Assembly (NCBI RefSeq): GCF_946479755.1
Contig: NZ_CAMLHC010000038.1
Span: 9,903-73,902 of the forward strand
From: an uncultured Chitinophaga sp.
Lineage (GTDB): Bacteria; Bacteroidota; Bacteroidia; Chitinophagales; Chitinophagaceae
Direction: 5' to 3'
DNA length: 64,000 nucleotides
Positions 25,658 to 33,295 of the stretch are shown piece after piece. The position numbers were made by a program, and so were the translations under genes. The notes below the pieces were generated by a model. The model was not told where the DNA came from, ran no database searches, and worked only from the letters and a program-made list of their open reading frames with translations. How positions within the stretch are numbered: the stretch's first letter is position 1; each line of letters opens with the position of its first letter.

Positions 25658-27355
25658 TTATTTTTTCCGTGTACCCATGAGCGTGCCGGATACGTCCCAG
25701 AAACTCTGGCTGGTACCGGCGGGAGCTCCCTGTGGAATAGCCACCTTAATAGTATGCAGTCCCGGTCCGAGATCGGGCAGTGAAATGAACACCGGCGACG
25801 TCAGCGTGCCGGGGCACCAGTTGGAGCGGCTCAGGTCTGAAGAGGACAGACCGTTGCCAAAGTTACCGGATGCCGGATTGGACAGGCGATAGGTGCCGCA
25901 GTCTGTACGCCACGGGATGAAGTGGTACACCCTTTTTCCATCAACGAATATTTCATTCTGTTTCGGGTTGAACTCATCGCCGCCACCCCAGCCACCGTGG
26001 CCGGTAGTGATATAGCGCAGCTGCAGGTTCCGGATGCCTTCCGGGATGTTGACGGTCACAGTCAGGGAATCCTTATCGAAAAGGGTAGGGTACTCCTGTC
26101 CGGCCATTTCCATCAGGTTGGTCGTATTAAAAACCGGGGAGATCCAGTCCGGCCTGTTGCTGTTTTCGTCTTCCTCATCGCCGGGATAGTATTTAAAGCG
26201 GAGGCTTACTTTATGCCCGCCTTTGTCGTAGTTACCGATATAAACGCCGAGCCACACTTCGCCCTGGAGGCGGTTTTGCAGTTCTGTGATGTCTTGTTTG
26301 TACATCACGGAATCGGCCCAGTGGTATCCTTTGATCTTCACCTGGTCATTGAAGTGGCGCACGCCGAACGGCGTAAAGAAGCGCAGCACTTCCAGCGCAG
26401 GCAGATAGCTATCGGTGGCTACCATGCCCTGGTACTGTTTGCCGTTTTTAGCGGTAAATACCGGCAGGGCGGCGGCGCCTTTATGGAGGCCGTCGAGGAA
26501 AGAGGAGGCTTTGTCTGTAGGCACCATAAATACGGAGCCGGTGCGGTCATAGGCGTCTCCGTTGGAATACTGCACCAGTTCAGCGAACAGGGTTTCTCCT
26601 TTTTTAGGCACGGGCAGCTTAACTTTTTTGAGGATCACCGTACCACCGGCATAGCGATAGGTGACGTTTGACTGATCGTCTGCCGGGTTGGCGATATTGT
26701 TGCCCCAGCTGATCTGTTCCTCGTCAAACACCGGCAGGGTAGCGTAGCGGCTTTCGATCACTTCCCGCATATAGGCGGCATCGTCTACCAGCTGTCCTGC
26801 TTGTGCCGGCCATGCCAGTTCTGCCGGGGTTATTTTGCGGTAATCGATTTTTTGAGCGATGGTTTCGCTGTTGCCATTGCGTACGATTTTGAGCACAAGT
26901 CCGAGGCCCGGCGCAATCGTCAGGTTGGGCGTGCCTTTGAGGGCCAGCTGGTTAGTATACCATACTTCAATGGTGTTGGAGCGGATAAAAAGTTTAGCTT
27001 TCTGGCATACCAGTCCGAGGATGGTGTCTGTGCCGGGCAGCAGTTCCGGTTGTACATACTCCGCGAAGGGTTTCTTTAACGTGTAGGTATTCCCGTTAGG
27101 ACTGCCAAGCACCTGCAGGGAGGCTTTTGCGGCCAGGTCCAGGTATTGCTGCTCTTTGGCGGCGGGACCGCCGGGGACGATATGTGCCCTGTTGTGGTCA
27201 ATAAACAGCCGCAGGCCGTTGCCCACATCTTTTCCGTTGCTGCGCATCCCGTAGGTGATCACGGCGGCGGCGCTGTCGGTGTTTTTTTTCTTCTGTGCCA
27301 GTACCGGCTGGGCTGCGATGGCCAGGCCGGTCAACATAACCAGTAATCCTTTCAT
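25658..27355 (-). CDS. Secreted PNGase F-like protein
   Basis: A 565-residue protein with a signal peptide (MKGLLVMLTGLAIAAQPVLAQ). The N-terminal half is an all-beta-looking region of the kind found before PNGase F-type domains. The C-terminal half carries the paired jelly-roll features of peptide N-glycosidase F: LRYITTGHGGWGGGDEFNPK, the IPWRTDCGTYR block and SNWCPGTLTSP. It may release N-linked glycans from proteins or peptides outside the cell; key acidic residues should be checked by alignment. The start at 27355 is used because the frame extension to 27412 runs into the terminator of the Nfu gene. Confidence 0.82.
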   Translation of the reverse strand: MKGLLVMLTGLAIAAQPVLAQKKKNTDSAAAVITYGMRSNGKDVGNGLRLFIDHNRAHIVPGGPAAKEQQYLDLAAKASLQVLGSPNGNTYTLKKPFAEYVQPELLPGTDTILGLVCQKAKLFIRSNTIEVWYTNQLALKGTPNLTIAPGLGLVLKIVRNGNSETIAQKIDYRKITPAELAWPAQAGQLVDDAAYMREVIESRYATLPVFDEEQISWGNNIANPADDQSNVTYRYAGGTVILKKVKLPVPKKGETLFAELVQYSNGDAYDRTGSVFMVPTDKASSFLDGLHKGAAALPVFTAKNGKQYQGMVATDSYLPALEVLRFFTPFGVRHFNDQVKIKGYHWADSVMYKQDITELQNRLQGEVWLGVYIGNYDKGGHKVSLRFKYYPGDEEDENSNRPDWISPVFNTTNLMEMAGQEYPTLFDKDSLTVTVNIPEGIRNLQLRYITTGHGGWGGGDEFNPKQNEIFVDGKRVYHFIPWRTDCGTYRLSNPASGNFGNGLSSSDLSRSNWCPGTLTSPVFISLPDLGPGLHTIKVAIPQGAPAGTSQSFWDVSGTLMGTRKK

Positions 27356-27384
27356 TGTCGCTATATCTATCTTAAAAAATAAAA

Positions 27385-27409
27385 AAGCACAGCCAAAAAG
27401 ACTGTGCTT
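27385..27409 (-). terminator. Intrinsic terminator of the Nfu gene
   Basis: AAGCACAG and CTGTGCTT form an 8-bp stem with a 9-base loop; on the minus strand it is followed by TTTTTTATTTTTT. It lies about 30 bases beyond the Nfu stop. Confidence 0.88.
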
Positions 27410-27440
27410 CATTTAACACTATCATTCACTCAACTATGGC

Positions 27441-28037
27441 TTATTCTGCTTCTGCCACCACTTCCTTCACTTCCGGGATCATACGCTTCATCATGCCTTC
27501 GATGCCGGCTTTCAGCGTAATCATGGAAGAGGGGCAGCCTGAACAGGAACCTTGTAACATCAGTGTCACCGTGCCGGCTTCGTAGTTTTTGAACTGAATG
27601 GCACCGCCATCCATTTCTACCGCAGGTTTCACGTAGTTTTCCAGCAGTTCCTTGATTCTTTTCACCACGTCACTGTCATCTGCGCTAACGGCGTTGCTGG
27701 CGGTGTCTTTGGTCACTACCACTTCGTCTTCGTTGATAACAGGGCGGTTATCCTCCAGGTATTCCTTCAGGAAGGCTTTTACCGTAGGAATTATATCGTT
27801 CCAGTCTGTTTCACTGGTTTTGGTAAGCGTGATGAAATTGGCCATAATGAACACGCCCCTGATGAAAGGGAAGCTGAACAGTTCTATCGCCAAAGGGGAC
27901 GGTTTTGCGCTGGCCTCATCCGGAAAATCGATGCTCTTGCCGGGGTACAACAGTTTGTTGGCTACAAACTTCATCGTCTCCGGATTGGGTGTCATTTCCG
28001 TGTATATGCTAATGATCGGATTTCCTGTTTTAATCAT
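27441..28037 (-). CDS. NfuA-type iron-sulfur scaffold/carrier protein
   Basis: The 198-residue protein has an N-terminal Nfu_N domain (YTEMTPNPETMKFVANK; LFSFPFIRGVFIMANFITLTK) and a C-terminal NifU-like domain with the cluster-binding CxxC in LQGSCSGCPSSMITLKAGIE, preceded by VKPAVEMDGGAIQF. It carries Fe-S clusters to target enzymes in the cytoplasm. A -7 box (TACCTTTG) lies about 20 bases before the start and a terminator follows, so it is a single-gene unit. The ferritin gene is divergent from it, which puts two iron-handling genes side by side. Confidence 0.93.
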   Translation of the reverse strand: MIKTGNPIISIYTEMTPNPETMKFVANKLLYPGKSIDFPDEASAKPSPLAIELFSFPFIRGVFIMANFITLTKTSETDWNDIIPTVKAFLKEYLEDNRPVINEDEVVVTKDTASNAVSADDSDVVKRIKELLENYVKPAVEMDGGAIQFKNYEAGTVTLMLQGSCSGCPSSMITLKAGIEGMMKRMIPEVKEVVAEAE

Positions 28038-28056
28038 TTTATCCTAATTTACCTGA

Positions 28057-28064
28057 CAAAGGTA
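28057..28064 (-). promoter_or_regulatory. -7 promoter element for the Nfu gene
   Basis: TACCTTTG on the minus strand, 19 bases before the ATG at 28037. Confidence 0.6.
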
Positions 28065-28188
28065 GCACTTTCCGGGCAGAATTTAAGCCAGCGGAAAGGG
28101 AAACCTCATCGAATTTTACAATAACGTTATAAGCGGCAACAATATCCCCTCTAACGCCGTTCCCTACATCAAATTAAAAACTAATGTC

Positions 28189-28704
28189 ATGTTACTGAAA
28201 GAGCTTTCTCCCAAAATTCAGGCTGCGCTCAACCAACAGGTGGAAATGGAAGCCGCTTCCTCCCAGTATTACCTTGCCATGGCTTCGTGGGCCGAAGTAC
28301 AGGGGTATAACGGTATCGCACAGTTCCTCTACCGGCATTCCGACGAAGAGCGTATACACATGCTGAAACTGGTGAAATTCATCAACGAAAGAGGCGGTCA
28401 CGGCCTCGTGCCGGCACTACGACAGCCGGAGCATGAGTTTGCCGACATACACGCTGTTTTTGAGCACGTATACAGCCATGAACTGGCCGTTTCCCGGGAG
28501 ATCAACAACCTGGTGGACCTCTGCCTGCAGGAAAAAGACTATGCCACCCATAACTTTATGCAGTGGTACGTTACCGAACAGATTGAAGAAGAACGCATGG
28601 CCCGTAATATCCTCGATAAACTGAAACTGATCGGGGAAGACAAAGGTGGCCTTTATATCTTCGACCGCGACCTCGCCAACCTCGATACGGCCGACAGGCA
28701 CTAA
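28189..28704 (+). CDS. Ferritin (non-haem, FtnA-type)
   Basis: The 171-residue protein is a four-helix ferritin. Ferroxidase residues appear in NQQVEMEAASSQYYLAMASW, in HSDEERIHMLKLVKFINERGG and in TEQIEEERMARNILDKL. No haem-binding Met of the bacterioferritin type is obvious, so it is the FtnA kind that stores iron in a 24-mer. The 10-bp palindrome ATAACGTTAT at 28121-28130, about 60 bases upstream, might be a regulatory site but is not recognised. Confidence 0.95.
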   Translation: MLLKELSPKIQAALNQQVEMEAASSQYYLAMASWAEVQGYNGIAQFLYRHSDEERIHMLKLVKFINERGGHGLVPALRQPEHEFADIHAVFEHVYSHELAVSREINNLVDLCLQEKDYATHNFMQWYVTEQIEEERMARNILDKLKLIGEDKGGLYIFDRDLANLDTADRH

Positions 28705-28744
28705 TATTATTAAATTTTACATTTATTTTTTTCACGCGGCTTAG

Positions 28745-28752
28745 TACTTTTG
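28745..28752 (+). promoter_or_regulatory. -7 promoter element abutting mgsA
   Basis: TACTTTTG is followed by CAGCAT and then ATG 28759. It overlaps the alternative TTG start at 28750, which would therefore not be in the transcript. Confidence 0.6.
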
Positions 28753-28758
28753 CAGCAT

Positions 28759-29211
28759 ATGCAGACCATCAAAACGCTGAAAGCACGCAAAAGGATCGCC
28801 CTGATCGCGCACGACCACAAAAAGGCCGAGCTGATAGAATGGGCAACCTACAACAAAACAGTACTGAGCCGCCATGAACTCTACGCTACCGGCACCACCG
28901 GCAAACTGATCGAGGAAGCGCTGGACGTTTCTGTCAGGAAACTGCTGAGCGGCCCGCTGGGAGGCGACCAGCAGATCGGCGCCCTCGTTGCGGAAGGCGC
29001 ACTGGATGTGATCATCTTCTTCTGGGACCCCATGGAAGCCCTGCCGCACGACCCGGATATCAAAGCACTGCTGCGACTGGGCGTAGTATGGAACATCCCT
29101 GTGGCCTGCAACCGCGCTTCGGCCGACTTCCTGCTGACATCCCCGCTGATGCACCAGGACTACGAAGTGATCCTGCCGGACTATTCCCAGTACCTGCACC
29201 GGAAAGTCTAG
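28759..29211 (+). CDS. mgsA: Methylglyoxal synthase
   Basis: The 150-residue protein aligns along its length with E. coli MgsA as I recall it: KRIALIAHDHKKAELIEWA, LYATGTTGKLIEEAL, MLSGPMGGDQQ-like LLSGPLGGDQQIGALV, IIFFWDPMEALPHDPDIKALL and WNIPVACNRASADFLL. The catalytic Asp of GDQQ and the His residues of AHDH and PHDPD are present. It converts dihydroxyacetone phosphate to methylglyoxal and phosphate, a bypass under phosphate stress. The -7 promoter box ends six bases before the ATG, so the mRNA may be leaderless. Confidence 0.95.
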   Translation: MQTIKTLKARKRIALIAHDHKKAELIEWATYNKTVLSRHELYATGTTGKLIEEALDVSVRKLLSGPLGGDQQIGALVAEGALDVIIFFWDPMEALPHDPDIKALLRLGVVWNIPVACNRASADFLLTSPLMHQDYEVILPDYSQYLHRKV

Positions 29212-29295
29212 TCCCATCTCTGATTCCCCGTTTTTTTATGCCCTGCAGCTATGCTGCGCCGGGAAATTTCCGTACTTTAATAAAAAGCTTCGGGA

Positions 29296-30206
29296 ATGAG
29301 ATCCTTATTTTCCATTTTATTAACCATCCTTACCATCTACCAGGGCCTCGCACAGGACAGCAGCAAAGTATCACAAGACTCCACGACCAACGCACAGCTC
29401 ATTGCCACCACCCGGCTGCTCCGGGAAAGCGACTCCCTGATCAGGGCAGATGCCGCCACCAAAGCCGCCCTGGAAGAACAGATCCTGCAACTCAGCAATA
29501 ACAACCAGCGCAAAAAAGAGCTGGAACAACAACTCGCGCTTATCGAGCAGGCCGATTCACTCAAAAAAGTCCGCCATTTCTCGGTATCCTTTTCTCCCTC
29601 GGATCGTCGTCCGCTATCTCCAATGTGGTAGCCGGTTTCGTGATTACCTACATGCGGCCCTTTAAAATAGGGGACCGTATCCGGCTGGGGGAAATCACCG
29701 GTGATGTCATCGAAAAGAACCTGCTGGTAACGCGGCTGCGCACCACCAAAAACGAAGAGATCACCGTGCCCAATGCCAGCATCCTCAACGGTCATACGGT
29801 CAATTTCACCTCTTCCAGTAAAGATCTCGGGCTGATCCTTCATACGACCGTCACCATTGGCAACGATGTTCCCTGGAAACAGGTGCATGACCTGCTGGTC
29901 CGCGCGGCACTGGCCACAGACGGTATCCAGAAAGACCGGCAGCCTTTTGTGTTGCAGACGGCGCTGAATGATTTTTCCGTGGCCTATGAAATCAACGCCT
30001 ATACGGAAAAATCGCACCAGATGAGTGAGATCTATTCCCTGCTGAACCAGCAGATACAGGACCATTTTAACGAGGCCGGCATAGAGATCATGTCACCGCA
30101 ATACCATGCGCACCGCGATGGAAATACCACTACCATTCCGGCTTCCTACATGCCGGGAAATTATGAGCCTCCTGCCTTTAAGGTAAAAGTGGACCCTAAG
30201 CCGTAA
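29296..30206 (+). pseudogene. MscS-family mechanosensitive channel, disrupted by an internal deletion and frameshift
   Basis: The first part (29296 to about 29570) encodes a signal peptide (MRSLFSILLTILTIYQGLAQ) and a coiled-coil region ending QADSLKKV. The second part, in another frame from about 29571, encodes PPFLGILFSLGSSSAISNVV then AGFVITYMRPFKIGDRIRLGEITGDV, which is the pore helix and beta domain of MscS channels. The transmembrane helices expected between them are missing and the two frames do not match, so the gene looks joined by a deletion near 29560-29575. A shortened protein from 29625 (GTG) could in theory be made but would lack most membrane helices. Confidence 0.78.
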
Positions 30207-30279
30207 GAATCATATAATTAAGCAAGCAAACAGGCTTCCTTTTTGCTATTTTCGCATCTTACGGTTTAAAGCAAGGCAG

Positions 30280-31821
30280 ATGTTGAAGCAGTTATTAGCC
30301 GGTGTGGCCCTTTGTGCGGGCCTCACACAGCAGGCATGGGCGCAGTTGCCGCCCAAAAGGGAAATGCGCGGGATGTGGATCGCCACAGTGGAAAATATTG
30401 ACTGGCCTTCCAGACGCGGTTTGCCCACGGAACAACAAAAACAGGAGTTTATCGATTTGCTCAACCAGATGCAGCGCAATGGCATGAACACGGTGGTAGC
30501 CCAGGTACGCCCGGCAACCGACGCGTTTTATGCTTCCCCTTACGAGCCCTGGTCTGAATACCTGACCGGCACACAGGGACAGGCACCCAGTCCATACTAC
30601 GATCCCCTTCAGTTTATGATTGAAGAATCACATAAGCGGGGAATGGAATTTCACGCCTGGTTCAACCCCTACAGGGCCGTATTCAACGTCAGCCGCAGCA
30701 GCGTGGCCGCTAATCACATCACCCGCCTGAAACCGCAGTGGTTCCTCACCTACGACAATAAAAAATATTTCGATCCGGGCATCCCGGAAGTACGGACCTA
30801 TGTGACCACCATCGTGCGCGATGTGGTAAAAAGATATGACATCGATGCCGTCCACTTTGATGACTATTTTTATCCTTACCGGGTACCCGGCAAAGAATTC
30901 CCCGACAACGTGTCTTACCGCATGTATGGCAACGGCATGATGAAAGACGACTGGCGCAGGTCCAACGTGGATGCCATCATTGAAATGCTCAGCGTCGCCA
31001 TCAAAGCGGAAAAACCCTGGGTGAAATTCGGAATCAGTCCCTTCGGCGTATGGCGCGACCGCAGTAAAGACCCTGAGGGCTCTTATACCCGGGGCGGCAT
31101 GACCAACTACGACGATCTGTACGCTGATATTTTAAAATGGCTGAAGAAAGGCTGGATAGATTACGCAGCACCGCAGTTATATTGGGAACGTGGCCACCGC
31201 CTGGCAGATTACGAAGTGTTGCTCAACTGGTGGAGCCAGCACGGCTATGGCCGGCAGATATACATCGGGCACGGCGTTTACCGCCTCGGCAGCAACGCCG
31301 CCTGGAAAAATCCACGCGAGCTGCCGATGCAGATAGAAGAAGCACGGACGCTGAATACCATACAGGGCAGCATTTTCTACAGTGCTAAATCTTTCCGCGG
31401 CAACCCGCTCGGCATCGAAGACTCGCTGCGCAACCACTATTATAAATACCCTGCACTGCGGCCGGTCATGTCGTGGCTGCCGAATACCACCCCCGATCCG
31501 CCTTATTTCATCGATGCCTTTGAAAGACCCGGCGGACTGGAAATCCACTGGACAGACGACGATACCAGCGGCCGTACCAAACAATATGTGCTGTACCGTT
31601 TTGAAGCCAACGAGCCGATTAACGTGACCGACCCCACGAAAATACTGGCCATCCTGCCACAGGCGTCAGATCCGGAATATAAAGACCTGACTTATGTGAG
31701 AGGGAAGACCTATACCTATATAGTTACCGCGCTGGACCGGCTCCAGAACGAGAGCCATCTTAGCGAACCGCTACGGATGGAGATCAAAAACGGTAAAACG
31801 ACATTTATCTTTGAACCCTGA
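30280..31821 (+). CDS. GH10-like glycoside hydrolase (DUF187 / DigH-type) with C-terminal FnIII-like domain
   Basis: The 513-residue protein has a signal peptide (MLKQLLAGVALCAGLTQQAWAQ). Its catalytic-type domain is of the family 10-like hydrolases formerly called DUF187: REMRGMWIATVENIDWPS, NGMNTVVAQVRPATDAFY, HAWFNPYRAVF, IDAVHFDDYFYPY and WIDYAAPQLYWERG. E. coli DigH of this family cleaves denuded peptidoglycan glycan strands, so a cell-wall role is plausible. The last 100 or so residues (YFIDAFERPGGLEIHW...YTYIVTALDRLQNES) look like a fibronectin type III domain. A hairpin follows directly. Confidence 0.86.
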   Translation: MLKQLLAGVALCAGLTQQAWAQLPPKREMRGMWIATVENIDWPSRRGLPTEQQKQEFIDLLNQMQRNGMNTVVAQVRPATDAFYASPYEPWSEYLTGTQGQAPSPYYDPLQFMIEESHKRGMEFHAWFNPYRAVFNVSRSSVAANHITRLKPQWFLTYDNKKYFDPGIPEVRTYVTTIVRDVVKRYDIDAVHFDDYFYPYRVPGKEFPDNVSYRMYGNGMMKDDWRRSNVDAIIEMLSVAIKAEKPWVKFGISPFGVWRDRSKDPEGSYTRGGMTNYDDLYADILKWLKKGWIDYAAPQLYWERGHRLADYEVLLNWWSQHGYGRQIYIGHGVYRLGSNAAWKNPRELPMQIEEARTLNTIQGSIFYSAKSFRGNPLGIEDSLRNHYYKYPALRPVMSWLPNTTPDPPYFIDAFERPGGLEIHWTDDDTSGRTKQYVLYRFEANEPINVTDPTKILAILPQASDPEYKDLTYVRGKTYTYIVTALDRLQNESHLSEPLRMEIKNGKTTFIFEP

Positions 31822-31827
31822 CAACCC

Positions 31828-31869
31828 GGAAACAGGCGCATGTATCAGAAGATAAATGCGCCTGTTTCC
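31828..31869. terminator. 14-bp perfect hairpin shared by convergent genes
   Basis: GGAAACAGGCGCAT (31828-31841) pairs with 31856-31869. The right arm lies inside the last codons of the minus-strand gene and the loop contains that gene's stop codon. Confidence 0.75.
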
Positions 31870-32933
31870 ATATCTATAGCCGTAGCATCCGGACTTACCT
31901 TCAGGGCGGGAAATGCGTCGGCGCTCACCATATGCCCGCTGCCGGATACGGCCATGGCCCCGATGGCACCTCCCAGGATGCCGCCTATCACCGCAGCCCG
32001 GCTACGGTCACGGCTATCTTTCAGGTAACGGGAAAGCACATACCCATATTCGAAACGCTCCAGCTGAATCAGCTTCCCGTCCACATAACGAAATATATTA
32101 CCTTCTTTTACAACAGCCCAGCAGGTTTTAACCCGCCCCTTTTGGCCCTCGGAGGTTGTTGCCATGATGTCCCACCACTCATACTCGTATTCGCCCTTTT
32201 TGATTTCAAACTGCGTGAAGGCAGGCGTATTGTTACGGAAAGCTTCAAAGCTCTGATACACACCATCTTTCATCTGAGCCGTTAAGGCCGGCACTTGTCT
32301 TATTTGCAGATGTCGGGCAAAGATGGCTGACTTCGTGAGCAGGCTGTCAGATTTTTGTGGCACCTTCCGCAGCAGTTCCATAAAGGCGTTGGCGATAAAC
32401 TGATGGTGTTTCTTTGTTAGCCCGATGCCCCTGTTCAACTTCGCTTCATCCATAGCGTACAGCTGTTTGTAGTGCAGACCGTCTGTGGAACCGTAGGCAG
32501 TGGCCTTCAGGTGGACGAAGGCTTTTTCGGTCATACCACCGGGCTGTTCGCCAATACGCAGATCGTCGACCACCCATATGAGTTTAATACCATCAGTAGT
32601 ATATAGATGAGAAAATGCATTTTCCACAAATTCAGAAAGATAGAGGGTCATTGCTTTATCCGGGGTGGCAGGCATCCAGCGCGAGCCCAGCGAAATAAAG
32701 CCCAGGTGAGCGGTATCCCATAGCGCGCTGACCACTTCGATGCCACTGATCTTTAATGGCAGTTGCTCTGCTGTCAGCAACTTTTCTTTCCCGAGCACGA
32801 TTTTTCCCTTATTCAGTTCAGCCTGCTTTTGCGATTTCACCGGCGCCACCTCGTCGGTAGGATATTGAGCCATGACAGTCAGCGTAGAAGCGGTTAATAA
32901 AGCCGAAAAGAGCAGGGATTGTTTTGTTGACAT
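31845..32933 (-). CDS. Secreted hypothetical protein with a repeated small module
   Basis: A 362-residue protein with a signal peptide (MSTKQSLLFSALLTASTLTVMAQ). Residues 60-200 form an unrecognised domain (ISGIEVVSALWDTAHLGFISL; MTLYLSEFVENAFSH). From about residue 223 it has MKDGVYQSFEAFRNNTP, then GRVKTCWAVVKEGNIFRYVDGKLIQLERFEYGYVL. The same arrangement is seen in the protein at 39686-40303. A Gly/Ala-rich hydrophobic stretch (AAVIGGILGGAIGAMAV) near residue 315 could associate with a membrane. Function unknown. It diverges from gltB. Confidence 0.72.
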   Translation of the reverse strand: MSTKQSLLFSALLTASTLTVMAQYPTDEVAPVKSQKQAELNKGKIVLGKEKLLTAEQLPLKISGIEVVSALWDTAHLGFISLGSRWMPATPDKAMTLYLSEFVENAFSHLYTTDGIKLIWVVDDLRIGEQPGGMTEKAFVHLKATAYGSTDGLHYKQLYAMDEAKLNRGIGLTKKHHQFIANAFMELLRKVPQKSDSLLTKSAIFARHLQIRQVPALTAQMKDGVYQSFEAFRNNTPAFTQFEIKKGEYEYEWWDIMATTSEGQKGRVKTCWAVVKEGNIFRYVDGKLIQLERFEYGYVLSRYLKDSRDRSRAAVIGGILGGAIGAMAVSGSGHMVSADAFPALKVSPDATAIDMETGAFIF

Positions 32934-33295
32934 CTTATATTATATATGAATGTTAGATATAGGTTACTGTTTATGATAATTACCCGCGAATTTAAATGAA
33001 TCCCCACATTGCCACCGCTTGCTTCCGGGCACAGATATTTTCGTCTGCCTGGTTGACAATATTGCCACAACTCACCTGCCCGGATTGCCGGCCCCACTGC
33101 AGTCATTTTTCTATAAATTCTAACAATAAGGGATATATTTTTATTTTTTTCTAAATTTTTAGCTTCTATCAAAAATTTGTATAAAAAATACAGCATTCCT
33201 TTAGTATCTTTAAACCGTTCCCGAATTATATCGTACACCACCCATCGACGAAAGTCAGAAGGGAGGAGTGTATCAAAGCAAAAAATCTAAACCAA
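32934..33295. other. Divergent intergenic region upstream of gltB
   Basis: About 360 bases with no credible gene; the minus-strand frame across it (to 33241) has no family features. It should hold both divergent promoters: TATCTTTA at 33205-33212 for gltB, and TAAATTCG on the minus strand at about 32988-32995 for the secreted protein. A purine-rich GGGAGGAG at 33261-33268 is too far from the gltB ATG to be a normal ribosome site. Confidence 0.5.
33205..33212 (+). promoter_or_regulatory. Possible -7 promoter element for gltBD
   Basis: TATCTTTA differs from TAnnTTTG only at the last base and lies 84 bases before the gltB ATG, implying a leader of roughly 75 bases. Confidence 0.4.

Noticed and set aside
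32894..33241. 115-residue minus-strand protein upstream of gltB
   Set aside because: It runs through the divergent promoter region and overlaps the signal peptide of the secreted protein; composition is not protein-like.
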